NCBI GenBank assembly: GCA_963662605.1
Contig: OY759785.1
Coordinates: 2,356,001-2,420,000, forward strand
DNA from: G963662605 sp963662605
GTDB taxonomy: Bacteria > Bacteroidota > Ignavibacteria > Ignavibacteriales > Ignavibacteriaceae
DNA length: 64,000 nt
Direction of reading: 5' to 3'
Shown here piece by piece: positions 1 to 8,413 of this stretch (the stretch's first letter is position 1; the number at the start of each line of letters is the position of its first letter). Below the pieces are notes generated by a model. It had not been told where the DNA came from. It saw only the letters and a program-made list of their open reading frames with translations, and did not search any database. The position numbers were made by a program, and so were the translations under genes.

Positions 1-681
1 TACCGTCAGAAGCCCTTTGCCAATCTTTAGGAGAGATTCCGAATTTTGTTTTTTTTCAGGGGGATTGCGGTAAAATATAAGTGTCGCAAAAAACATGAGA
101 AGGCAGCTGAGTGAAGAAACAATATACACTTTTTCGATTCCAAACGAATCTCTCACAAAATATGCAAACAAAGGACCGATAGCTGCGCCAATATTGACCA
201 GCCAATAGTAAATGGCATATCCAAGCGATTTTGTTTCCGGCGTAGAGGAAAGTGCAACTGTCCCAAGAACACTGGGCTTAATAAATGATCCGCCGATTGC
301 AGTGAAAATCAAAATGAAAATGAGAGCATTGTATGTGCCGACGTTTTGAAACATGGGTGCAAATGAGGACATGCCCGTTGCCCCAATTGCAAAATATCCA
401 AAGGCAAGCATAAGAAAGGAAAGGGTAAAGGCTTTTCTAAAACCGAACTTGTCGGCCAAAGCACCTGCAAAGATCGGCAGCGCGTATATAAGTCCGCCGA
501 ATAGCGAGGATAACGTACCTGTTTGAATTTCATCTAATTTCAGGTGATCGCGAAGAAATATACTTAGTATTGTAGCCTGCCCGTAGTAAGCAAGCCTTTC
601 GAATAATTCCATGATGTTCGCGACCCAAAATGAGGGCTGAAAACCATTCTTTATTTTTGTCAATTCTGAAGAAACGCTCAT
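1..681 (-). CDS. POT/PTR2-family peptide transporter, N-terminal part (cut by window start)
   Basis: The frame is open from an ATG at 681 down to base 1 (227 codons) with no stop, so the 3' end lies outside the window. The N-terminus carries ELFERLAYYG near residue 25, matching the ExxERFxYYG signature of proton-coupled oligopeptide transporters, where the ExxER acidic and basic residues couple protons. Several hydrophobic segments follow, with ADKFGFRKA as the usual MFS loop after helix 2 and GGSFIKPSV similar to the POT helix 4 region. The expected role is inner-membrane uptake of di- or tripeptides. It diverges from bamD across a 211-base gap. Confident on superfamily; POT assignment rests on the helix 1 motif. 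Confidence 0.8.
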   Translation of the reverse strand, partial: MSVSSELTKIKNGFQPSFWVANIMELFERLAYYGQATILSIFLRDHLKLDEIQTGTLSSLFGGLIYALPIFAGALADKFGFRKAFTLSFLMLAFGYFAIGATGMSSFAPMFQNVGTYNALIFILIFTAIGGSFIKPSVLGTVALSSTPETKSLGYAIYYWLVNIGAAIGPLFAYFVRDSFGIEKVYIVSSLSCLLMFFATLIFYRNPPEKKQNSESLLKIGKGLLTV

Positions 682-892
682 AAATTGCACCTGTATAAAG
701 TTCCGTGTTTTATAGTGGGAAAATTACTGCCTAAGGCGGCAAGAATTTACATTTTTAATATATGCTAAAAAACTGTATTTTTGAACGTTTTATTACCGTA
801 GAATTAAGAATTTTCTATTTAAGGGATTTTTAATTAAAAATTTTCTATGGTGCGATTTAAATAATCTGACCTGACACTTAAGCGATATTCAA

Positions 893-1651
893 ATGAAAAA
901 ATACTTTCTTTTTCTGCTTTTAGCACTGATTTACTGGAATTGCAGTTCATCAATTGATACAGCTAATCTTGGCCCGAATGAGAGAATGGATTACGCGGTA
1001 AAATTATATGATGACGGGGAATATGAAATGGCCATCAAGGAACTTGAGGCGATTTTACTTCAATTCCCGGGAAATGAGATTGCTGATAAGGCACAATTTT
1101 TCCTCGGCCAATCCCGCTTCAAGAGAAAAGAATATATCCTTGCAGGATATGAATACAGCAAACTTATTAAAACTATGACTGCAAGTAAATATATTGCCGA
1201 TGCGCAATTTATGCTTGCCTCCTGTTATTTTGAATTAGCTCCGCCATATCCGCTCGATCAAAAGTACACAAAAAAGGCAATCGAAGAATTGCAGGCATTT
1301 ATTGATTATTTCCCGGCTGATACGCGCGTTCCGGAATCCGAGGCAAAGATCAATGAGTTGCAGACGAGATTAGCGGAAAAAGAATTTCACGATGCCTATA
1401 TTTATGAAAGAATGGATTATTACAACGCGGCGATTATGACTTACGGCAAGGTGACTGAAACATATCATGATTCGAAATTTGCCCCGCAAGCTTCATACAA
1501 AAAAATTAAGCTTCTTATTCAAAAAAACAGATTGAGCGAAGCTTCCAACGAAATCGAATCGTTCCTGCTGAAATACCCGCAGGATGAAAACATTAAAGAT
1601 GTTCAGTCATTTAAAGCCGACATCGGTAAACAAACGTCAGCAAGTAAATAA
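893..1651 (+). CDS. bamD: Outer membrane assembly lipoprotein BamD-like
   Basis: This 252-residue protein begins with a lipoprotein-type signal: positive MKK, a hydrophobic stretch, then Cys17 followed by serines. The residues before the Cys (YWN) are not a textbook lipobox, but they fit the loose lipoboxes of Bacteroidota. The rest is a series of TPR-like helical repeats (YAVKLYDDGEYEMAIKELE, then pairs around 60-120 and 170-240) with the spacing of the BamD/YfiO family. BamD is a periplasmic-facing lipoprotein of the beta-barrel assembly machine that inserts outer-membrane proteins. Length is close to the family norm. The stop codon overlaps the start of the next gene as TAATG, indicating translational coupling. 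Confidence 0.85.
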   Translation: MKKYFLFLLLALIYWNCSSSIDTANLGPNERMDYAVKLYDDGEYEMAIKELEAILLQFPGNEIADKAQFFLGQSRFKRKEYILAGYEYSKLIKTMTASKYIADAQFMLASCYFELAPPYPLDQKYTKKAIEELQAFIDYFPADTRVPESEAKINELQTRLAEKEFHDAYIYERMDYYNAAIMTYGKVTETYHDSKFAPQASYKKIKLLIQKNRLSEASNEIESFLLKYPQDENIKDVQSFKADIGKQTSASK

Positions 1652-2130
1652 TGGCACAAAAAACTATCCGGGTACAGGATACTACCGTTCAAATGACAGA
1701 ACTTGTTCTGCCTCAGCATACTAATATGCTTGGCAACCTGTTAGGTGGGCAGTTGATGCACTGGATTGACATATGCGCGGCTATGTCCGGATTTAAGGTT
1801 AATAAAAAAGTCTGCGTTACTGCTTCCGTTGATAAAATTGATTTCCATCATCCGGTGAAACTCGGAAATGTTGTCACGTTGATTTCATCGGTGAATAGGG
1901 TTTTCACAACTTCGATGGAAATCGGTGTTAAAGTTTATTCCGAGTCATTTGAGGATAAACCGAAGTTGCACACGAACACGGCCTATTTGACATTTGTTTG
2001 TATGGGGGAAGACATGAAGCCGTTACTCTCTAATCAGGTTGAGCCTGAAACAGAACAAGAAATTCGTAGATTTAATGAGGCTCTTAAAAGAAGAGAAAAC
2101 AGAATCTGTGCAAGAAAACCGAATTTATAA
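1651..2130 (+). CDS. Acyl-CoA thioesterase, hotdog fold
   Basis: A 159-residue single hotdog-domain protein. The segment NMLGNLLGGQLMHWID (about 25-40) is the conserved N-x-x-G-x-x-x-G-x-x-x-x-W-x-D block of the YciA/BACH acyl-CoA hydrolase family. The Asp at its end is the catalytic residue in this group, and DFHHPVKLG is the usual following strand. It hydrolyses acyl-CoA to free fatty acid and CoA in the cytosol, probably as a hexamer of dimers. It is coupled to bamD by a TAATG overlap, and its 3' end overlaps the likely start of the next gene. Substrate chain length cannot be told from sequence. Confidence 0.85.
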   Translation: MAQKTIRVQDTTVQMTELVLPQHTNMLGNLLGGQLMHWIDICAAMSGFKVNKKVCVTASVDKIDFHHPVKLGNVVTLISSVNRVFTTSMEIGVKVYSESFEDKPKLHTNTAYLTFVCMGEDMKPLLSNQVEPETEQEIRRFNEALKRRENRICARKPNL

Positions 2131-4192
2131 GCTTATAGTTTTTCTTTTCCTCTGTTCCACATCACTTTACTCTCAAATTCCTATCAACGGATTTTGTAAA
2201 TTACATTCATTTCAATTTCTAAAAGCTGCCGATAGTTTTTACCCCTGCAATTTTAATAACGATGCTTACACTGACCTTATGGTCATTGATCAGGCAAACA
2301 AAAAAATCAATGTACTGGAAGGCCTGAAGGATAGTGAATTCAGGCTAAAGGCGACAAATGAGATGCCTGCCGGTCTCAAAAAACTCGTGTTGTTCGACAG
2401 CCACCAGATGAACGAATTCTGTTATATTACCAACAAAACCAGAAAAGCCGGTTTGATAAAAATTAATTCAGGAGGAGGCATTTCACATCGCAACATCCTG
2501 TCATTTGATACCGACCCCGGATTTTTAACAGCTTTTGATACAAACAGGGATTCAATTCCAGAGTTACTTTTTTCAGGACCCGGAATGAAGGGTATGACTG
2601 TTTTTAAGGATTATACCAAAACATCAAAATCGGTTTTACAAAGTGGTACCTGTTACGGTGAACCGGTTTTTGTTGATATGAATTCCGACTCCTATAAGGA
2701 TGTAGTATCGTATAATTTGTTTTCAGGCAAACTCGACTGCTTCTATAATAACAGCCGGGGAGAGTATTCATTCGTGCGATCGCTTAATGTGCCGGGTTTC
2801 ATCACGCAGATGAAATCATTTGATTATAATCTCGACGGGTACGCTGATATTAGTTATGTAATTCGGAATCAGATAAATTTCATACTGGGAGACGGTGTAT
2901 CCTCGTATTCTAATACTAAGACAGTATATTTACACGAAGAGCCGTATAAATACATTTATGGTGATTTCAACAGAGACGGTAAGATTGACCTGCTATATGT
3001 AAATAAGTCCCGTAATAAGGTCAGTGTCCTTTTTCAGAAAGACAATCTGGAATTTTATCCTGAAGTAACCTATTTTCTTGGAAACGGGATATCGGATGTC
3101 AACCCGGTCTACTCAAAGTATTTTAATGGCGCAGTTATTTCTCAAAGTAACGGTAATCTGACTGTCATTGAAACCTTAGGCTTGAAGGAAGAAAAAGCTG
3201 AGATATGTTTCGGCGGTAAAAATGCGATACTGCAATCTTTTGATTTCGGTAATGACGGATTGAAGGATGTGGCATTTTTGGATTCCGAATCCAAAAATGT
3301 TTCTTTTATGACGCGGGATAAAAGCGGATACTTTACAAAACTGTATATCTTTAATCTTCCGGATATATATTCAGAAATCAAAATTGACGATTCACAGCCA
3401 TTTGAAAAAACGATCGTATGTTTACAGAAGGAAAAGCAAACCATTGATGCTTTTTCGGTTGATTTTATTAATGGCGGTATTAAAAATATATTTTCGCATA
3501 GATTCAAGAATCTGGTTGATTATGATATCGGAGGTGTTAGTCCGAGGTTATCAGTTTTGCAATATTATTCAAATACGCTTACAATCGAGTATTATAACGC
3601 CTTTACCGAAACAAAGCCGTTCCTGAAATCGTCTTGCAGTATAGATAACCTTGTATTTGCCAAAATCGCGAGGGATAATAGCGTTCTTTATTCAGATAAA
3701 AAAGGGGAGGAGTACTCCTCTAAAAACTGGATTCCGAGTGCCGGCACAACGAAGCTTCTTGATAAAAAACTTCTGAAACCGGAAGAACGGATTATTAGAA
3801 ATTATGTCGGCGATTTTTACAATGATTCCCATGACAGATTTTTTGTTTTGTATGAATCCAATAATGAACTTCGCGGGTATTTTCCAGGCTCTCCTGATAT
3901 GCCTGTTCTTGACCGTTCAGAGACACCACTTCGTGTAAGACTGAGTGATTCGGTGATAACCTTTTACCGCAGAAAGCATAACGGTGAGCCAAGTAAGTTG
4001 TATCTATATGAACCGGCATCCTCAACTCTGTTCAGGATTGACATTGTACGAAAACGCGGAAAAATTTATTTGACTGAAATTGGTAATATCGAAAATGTAA
4101 GTAACTTTATAATTGAGAAATTATCAGGTTCTCACTACTATATAATTAGTTCTTCGAATAATAAACGTACAACAAGTTTTGAAAAATTATAG
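2108..4192 (+). CDS. Secreted FG-GAP/VCBS-repeat protein
   Basis: The protein has about 694 residues and no recognised enzyme domain. Repeats of the type D-x-N-x-D-G-x-x-D-hydrophobic recur (DFNRDGKIDLLYV, DYNLDGYADISYV, DMNSDSYKDVVSY, DFGNDGLKDVAFL), the calcium-binding loops of FG-GAP/VCBS beta-propeller blades. It is therefore predicted to be an extracytoplasmic beta-propeller used for adhesion or surface display. The frame is open from a TTG at 2039, but a start there would put a long polar stretch before the signal peptide. GTG at 2108 gives MQENRIYKL followed by a hydrophobic core and a SLYSQ cleavage site, with AAAAGAAGAG upstream. ATG at 2075 is also possible. It overlaps both neighbours. 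Confidence 0.75.
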   Translation: MQENRIYKLIVFLFLCSTSLYSQIPINGFCKLHSFQFLKAADSFYPCNFNNDAYTDLMVIDQANKKINVLEGLKDSEFRLKATNEMPAGLKKLVLFDSHQMNEFCYITNKTRKAGLIKINSGGGISHRNILSFDTDPGFLTAFDTNRDSIPELLFSGPGMKGMTVFKDYTKTSKSVLQSGTCYGEPVFVDMNSDSYKDVVSYNLFSGKLDCFYNNSRGEYSFVRSLNVPGFITQMKSFDYNLDGYADISYVIRNQINFILGDGVSSYSNTKTVYLHEEPYKYIYGDFNRDGKIDLLYVNKSRNKVSVLFQKDNLEFYPEVTYFLGNGISDVNPVYSKYFNGAVISQSNGNLTVIETLGLKEEKAEICFGGKNAILQSFDFGNDGLKDVAFLDSESKNVSFMTRDKSGYFTKLYIFNLPDIYSEIKIDDSQPFEKTIVCLQKEKQTIDAFSVDFINGGIKNIFSHRFKNLVDYDIGGVSPRLSVLQYYSNTLTIEYYNAFTETKPFLKSSCSIDNLVFAKIARDNSVLYSDKKGEEYSSKNWIPSAGTTKLLDKKLLKPEERIIRNYVGDFYNDSHDRFFVLYESNNELRGYFPGSPDMPVLDRSETPLRVRLSDSVITFYRRKHNGEPSKLYLYEPASSTLFRIDIVRKRGKIYLTEIGNIENVSNFIIEKLSGSHYYIISSSNNKRTTSFEKL

Positions 4193-5837
4193 CATCAAAT
4201 CCTTATTGCCGTGTACTATTCTGATATTCGTGGCGATGCAAGTACAGGCTCAGAACCTCGATTCGTTATATACGAAGTTCGTCTCTATGCACACTCGTAG
4301 TACCGGTACGCAGCCAAGGACTACCACGACTCTTCAAACTGACAAATGTGCCACTGGTTTGGCTTTTGCAATTAAGAAGAATCTTCCCGGATTTTCGCTG
4401 GAAAAACAGTCTGTTCTGAATTCAATTCTTTCCCGTCCCATCCTTAACTCATCACTTGTGTCTCCTTCGGGTAAGTTTACCATTCACTACGATGCCACCG
4501 GGTCAAATGCTCCGTCATATTCAATGGCAGAATTAGCAATAGCCTTAGATTCAGCCTATTCCTTTGAAATAGGTTATCTCGGTTTTCCTGCGCCTCCAAT
4601 TAACCTAAGTGTAGATACGGATGGTAGATACCATGTGTATGTTACGAATCTATCTAATGTTTATGGTTATACCACTCCGGAAAATGAAGTAACCACCGGA
4701 TCGCATACATTTACATCATATATTACAATCCACAACACGTTTAACGGATTTTACACCGAGGGCATTGATGCAGCACGTGTTACGGTTGCTCATGAATTTC
4801 ATCATGCCATACAGTTAGGCAATTACTACGTTAGAGAAACGAGCAGCAACGAAATAGAAGACATCTTTTTCTATGAAATGACATCAACTTCAATGGAAGA
4901 ATTCGTCTTTAATTCTATTAATGATTATTACGCCTATCTGAATACTTTTTTCCGGAATACCGATCTCAGCATGGCAAATCATAACGGATATGATTATATC
5001 CTCTGGAATCTTTACTTGAAAAATAAGTTCGGATTCGGAATCATTAAAAGGCAATGGGAATTGCTTGATAAATACCGGGCAATGTCGGCAATTTATTTTA
5101 GCGTAGCCGAAAATAATTCAACATTCACGAAAGAATTCACTGAGTTTGCAAAATGGTGTTATTATACAGGTTATCGGGGAGAATTAAAAGATTATTTCCC
5201 GGAAGCTGACAATTACCCCTCGTACAGCTATTACCTGACAAAGAGATTTTCTACTCCGTTAACATCTTCATTTTCTATTCAGCCTTGTTCTTTTGCTGCC
5301 TTGTGTTATGTATTTGAGCCGACAAACGATACGGTCGTTGTTCTCGCAACAAATGGAAACATTGCAGCCGCGGTAGTAAATCCCGATTCGAGTTTTTCAG
5401 GGACATTCGAAATTTCTACGGGAACGATTAACGGAGGACAACAAATTGGAAATTACTATGGTTTATTGAGTAATCTCCAAGCTGCTTATTGGGGCTCCTC
5501 ATATTTTCTCAACAATTCCGATATTATCTTAGCCAGATCGAGAAATACATTTCCACACCCAAATCCTTTTTATACCAGTAAGCATGGTTATTTAGGATAT
5601 GTGTATTTGCCTTTGGATTCCGATGATGAATCAACGGAGGCGGATCTTTATATATATGACGTATCCATGCATTTAATTCAAGTTCTGCACAAAACCACCA
5701 TCATGGACAGGCAGCCATATGTAATGTGGAAACCATTGGTGGATATGAACTCACGTTTGGGTTCCGGAGTATATATATACCAGATAAAGACAGCTAAAAA
5801 AAGCATTACCGGAAAGATCGCGATAATCAATGACTAA
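4179..5837 (+). CDS. Secreted zinc metalloprotease with T9SS-like C-terminal domain
   Basis: This 552-residue protein starts at a TTG inside the 3' end of the previous gene. That start places a classic signal peptide at residues 1-25 ending VQAQ. The zincin motif HEFHH is at 205-209 inside VTVAHEFHHAIQLG; Glu233 or Glu240 in the following helix could be the third zinc ligand. The overall layout resembles the MXAN_6640-type putative metalloproteases. The last 90 residues (YIYDVSMHLIQVL, then SGVYIYQIKTAKKSITGKI) look like a type A sorting domain of the type IX secretion system. Predicted to be exported and cleaved at the cell surface. It ends 8 bases inside ccmA. Substrate unknown. Confidence 0.75.
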   Translation: MKNYSIKSLLPCTILIFVAMQVQAQNLDSLYTKFVSMHTRSTGTQPRTTTTLQTDKCATGLAFAIKKNLPGFSLEKQSVLNSILSRPILNSSLVSPSGKFTIHYDATGSNAPSYSMAELAIALDSAYSFEIGYLGFPAPPINLSVDTDGRYHVYVTNLSNVYGYTTPENEVTTGSHTFTSYITIHNTFNGFYTEGIDAARVTVAHEFHHAIQLGNYYVRETSSNEIEDIFFYEMTSTSMEEFVFNSINDYYAYLNTFFRNTDLSMANHNGYDYILWNLYLKNKFGFGIIKRQWELLDKYRAMSAIYFSVAENNSTFTKEFTEFAKWCYYTGYRGELKDYFPEADNYPSYSYYLTKRFSTPLTSSFSIQPCSFAALCYVFEPTNDTVVVLATNGNIAAAVVNPDSSFSGTFEISTGTINGGQQIGNYYGLLSNLQAAYWGSSYFLNNSDIILARSRNTFPHPNPFYTSKHGYLGYVYLPLDSDDESTEADLYIYDVSMHLIQVLHKTTIMDRQPYVMWKPLVDMNSRLGSGVYIYQIKTAKKSITGKIAIIND

Positions 5838-6471
5838 GAACGCAGCATACAAACTGAAGGTTGAAAATCTCACGAAGATATTCGGTAAACGTCTGATATT
5901 CAAGAACCTGCAAATGACCTATGGTGCTCCGGGAGTCTATGGAATTTCTGGTCCGAACGGCACCGGTAAGTCAACTTTGGTTAAGGTTATCGCAGGATTA
6001 ATCTCTCCCACGCGTGGCAGCGTTACTCACCAAACAGGGGAGAGCGTGATACCACATGAGGAAATCCATAACTATATCGGTTTCGCCGCACCATATTTGG
6101 TTCTGTATGATGAATTCTCAGCTATTGAAAATATTTCATATCTATTGAAGATACGCGGACTTGTTCCTGATATGGATTATATTGTCTCTCTTTTTAAGCA
6201 GGTCAATCTGTTTGAAAGAATGAACGATATTTCAGGAACATTTTCATCGGGCATGAAACAAAGATTGCGTTTAATATTCGCACTGGCTCATAATCCTGAA
6301 GTAATAATTTTGGATGAACCTACGTCAAATCTTGACGATGCAGGCAAGAGTATTTGCTACGATATTATACGGGATCTTTCAAAGGAAAAGATCATCATTA
6401 TAGCCTCGAACGAGCAAAGTGATTTGGCTTTGTGTAAAGATATACTTCATCTTGAAACATTTAAAAAGTAA
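5830..6471 (+). CDS. ccmA: Cytochrome c maturation ABC transporter ATPase CcmA
   Basis: A 213-residue ABC ATPase with Walker A GPNGTGKST (about 41-49), the signature FSSGMKQRL and Walker B EVIILDEP. The short single-domain form and the position directly before ccmB, ccmC, ccmD, ccmE and ccmF identify it as CcmA. It hydrolyses ATP so that the CcmABCD complex can release heme-loaded CcmE. The ATG at 5830 overlaps the preceding protease gene by 8 bases. Sequence alone would only say small ABC ATPase; the operon fixes the role. Confidence 0.88.
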   Translation: MTKNAAYKLKVENLTKIFGKRLIFKNLQMTYGAPGVYGISGPNGTGKSTLVKVIAGLISPTRGSVTHQTGESVIPHEEIHNYIGFAAPYLVLYDEFSAIENISYLLKIRGLVPDMDYIVSLFKQVNLFERMNDISGTFSSGMKQRLRLIFALAHNPEVIILDEPTSNLDDAGKSICYDIIRDLSKEKIIIIASNEQSDLALCKDILHLETFKK

Positions 6472-6472
6472 T

Positions 6473-7138
6473 ATGATAAGATCATCTATAGCACTTTTTC
6501 TGAAAGATATTTACTCCGAACTCCGTACACGCTACGCGATCAACGCGTTAGTCATGTTCATTATTGTTACCATAAGTGTGATACTATTTTCCATCGGCAA
6601 CGAGAGGATTTCAGACTTTTTAACTGGCGGGTTGTTCTGGGTGGTTATTTTCTTTTCTGCGATGTCCGGGCTGTCCAGAGGATTTGTCTCGGAGGAAGAA
6701 CGGGGGACGGTGATGACTTTGCAGCTTACAGCAAAACCATCAGTCGTTTTTACCGGCAAACTGTTTTTTAACCTCATTCTCGGTTTCTCGATGAATATTC
6801 TAATAGCCTTGCTGTATGCAATAATTTTTGACACTTTTAAGATTTCCAGTCTGGGAATATTCACTTTCATCTTCATTTTAGGGAATATCGGCCTTGCCGT
6901 TTCATCCACCCTCATTGCGGCAATCATTTCAAAGGCAAATTCCAAGGGAACTCTTTACCCGGTTTTATCATTTCCTATATTACTGCCTCTTATGATGATT
7001 TTGGTAGATTTGACTAAAAGTTGCATGACAGGTGTTGTTTTGCAAGAAGTCATAGTAGAAGTTGCAATCTTGGTTTGTTATGATATAATAATGCTCGCTG
7101 CTTCTTACCTTTTATTTGAATTTATATGGAAATATTGA
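6473..7138 (+). CDS. ccmB: Heme exporter membrane protein CcmB
   Basis: A 221-residue membrane protein with about six hydrophobic segments. The N-terminal LFLKDIYSELRTRYAINAL and the loop FVSEEERGTVMTL are typical of CcmB, including the charged EEERGT loop. It forms the membrane channel part of CcmAB, which drives release of holo-CcmE. The frame is open further upstream to 6419, but ATG 6473 is two bases after the ccmA stop and gives the family-like N-terminus, so I use it. Confidence 0.88.
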   Translation: MIRSSIALFLKDIYSELRTRYAINALVMFIIVTISVILFSIGNERISDFLTGGLFWVVIFFSAMSGLSRGFVSEEERGTVMTLQLTAKPSVVFTGKLFFNLILGFSMNILIALLYAIIFDTFKISSLGIFTFIFILGNIGLAVSSTLIAAIISKANSKGTLYPVLSFPILLPLMMILVDLTKSCMTGVVLQEVIVEVAILVCYDIIMLAASYLLFEFIWKY

Positions 7139-7169
7139 CATATTACAAATATTAAAATTAACAATTATT

Positions 7170-7877
7170 ATGTTTTGGAAAATAATCTTATTTCTTTTAA
7201 TGTCTTTTGTCATTGTGGCCGGACTTTGTTTCCCGATTGTGCCTGTTCCGGAACACTGGTATCAGTTTCCGTTCATTCCGGGGCTTGAAGAAAAAGCACG
7301 TATTATCTTTTTCCACGTACCGACTGCATGGCTCACCGTTATAGCCTTCTTTTTTTCGACGTATTTCAGTTACAAATACTTGAAAAACAAGAATTGGCAG
7401 GACGACATTAAAGCATACGCATCGGCTCAAATCGGTATGATTTTCTGCATTTTAGCAACAATCACCGGTTCTGTCTGGGCTAAATTCAACTGGGGCTCAT
7501 TCTGGAATTGGGATCCGAGAGAAACCAGCATTTTTGCTTTATTGCTTATCTACGGTGCATTATTTGCACTCCGTTCAGCTTTGGACAATGAAGAAAAAAG
7601 AGCACAGCTTTCTGCGGTGTATAATTTGATTTCATTCATTACCGTACCGTTTTTTATTTTCATCATGCCCAGAATTATGACGGGTTTGCATCCGGGTTCT
7701 GCAGGAGATGAGGGCGGATCGGGGCCAATAGTCAATTTTAAGATGAATGGTAATATGAGAATCGTTTTCTTCACTTCTCTTACAGCCTTCAACATTTTAT
7801 ATTATTGGATATACCGGATTTCGAGTAAAACTTTAATTCTCATTGAGAAAAACAATCGTAAATTAATTGAGGAATGA
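7170..7877 (+). CDS. ccmC: Heme handling protein CcmC
   Basis: A 235-residue protein with six predicted membrane segments. It carries the tryptophan-rich WWD domain WGSFWNWDPRET at about 108-119, and the two conserved external histidines that ligate heme, His49 (FFHVPTAW) and His174 (GLHPGS). CcmC loads heme onto CcmE at the outer face of the inner membrane. The frame is open from 7116, but ATG 7170 gives a short N-terminus directly before the first membrane helix, as in the family. Its TGA stop overlaps the ccmD ATG. Confidence 0.92.
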   Translation: MFWKIILFLLMSFVIVAGLCFPIVPVPEHWYQFPFIPGLEEKARIIFFHVPTAWLTVIAFFFSTYFSYKYLKNKNWQDDIKAYASAQIGMIFCILATITGSVWAKFNWGSFWNWDPRETSIFALLLIYGALFALRSALDNEEKRAQLSAVYNLISFITVPFFIFIMPRIMTGLHPGSAGDEGGSGPIVNFKMNGNMRIVFFTSLTAFNILYYWIYRISSKTLILIEKNNRKLIEE

Positions 7878-8032
7878 CTTTCGTGGAAAGTATCAGCAGC
7901 TTCCTTCAACAAAATTCATTATATATCGTATTAATCATAGTACTGATCGTTTGGTTAGGAATATTTTCGTATTTGACAGTTTTAGATAAACGTTTGAAAC
8001 GTATTGAGAGGAACGAAGAAATTGAAAAGTAA
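7874..8032 (+). CDS. ccmD: Small membrane protein CcmD-like
   Basis: A 52-residue ORF starts with an ATG overlapping the ccmC stop (ATGA) and ends inside ccmE. It has one transmembrane helix (about 16-38) containing YIVLIIVLIVWLGIFSYL, followed by a basic and acidic helix DKRLKRIER. This layout, a hydrophobic segment with an aromatic residue, then L-D-x-(K/R)-L-x-x-(I/L)-E, is that of the short CcmD forms in Bacteroidota. CcmD stabilises the CcmABC complex with holo-CcmE. Position between ccmC and ccmE is the expected one. The gene is easily missed because of its size. Confidence 0.85.
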   Translation: MTFVESISSFLQQNSLYIVLIIVLIVWLGIFSYLTVLDKRLKRIERNEEIEK

Positions 8033-8399
8033 ATATATTTTCGGTGGCGTTATTGTTGCCGTTTTTCTTGCATTAATGGTATACCTGTTTACACAAAGCA
8101 GTATCCAGTACGAAAGCAGCTTTACCAAGGTTATTGAAAAAGGTAGAATGGTAAAAGCTACCGGTAAATGGATTAAAGAGCGGAATTATGAAATTAATGC
8201 CCAGGATAAGACATTTTCGTTTTTCATGAAAGACACCAGCGGTGTTGAGATGAAAGTTGTGTATCGTGGAAGCATGCCGAACAACTTTGAGGTTGCACAG
8301 AGCGTGGTGGTTACAGGGCAATTTAAGGATGGAATATTTCAGGCACGCGAAATATTGACAAAGTGCCCGTCCAAGTATCAAGATAAAAAATCTTCATAG
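8022..8399 (+). CDS. ccmE: Heme chaperone CcmE, CxxxY (cysteine) variant
   Basis: A 125-residue protein with one N-terminal membrane anchor (about 5-24) and an OB-fold periplasmic domain containing VKATGKW, FFMKD and SVVVTGQF, typical of CcmE. The heme-attachment site of classical CcmE is a histidine in HxxxY. Here the aligned segment is LTKCPSKYQ, with Cys115 and Tyr119, so the covalent heme ligand should be a cysteine. This matches the CxxxY type known from archaea and some bacteria such as Desulfovibrio. TTG 8022 is preferred over TTG 8004 because GAGAGG lies 10 bases upstream and the product then begins MKSKYIFGG. It overlaps ccmD by 11 bases. Confidence 0.88.
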   Translation: MKSKYIFGGVIVAVFLALMVYLFTQSSIQYESSFTKVIEKGRMVKATGKWIKERNYEINAQDKTFSFFMKDTSGVEMKVVYRGSMPNNFEVAQSVVVTGQFKDGIFQAREILTKCPSKYQDKKSS

Positions 8400-8413
8400 T
8401 TGTCAGGAGTTTT

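Noticed and set aside
309..533. 74-codon minus-strand ORF at the left end
   Set aside because: It is a shadow of the POT transporter, whose real frame is open from 681 to 1.
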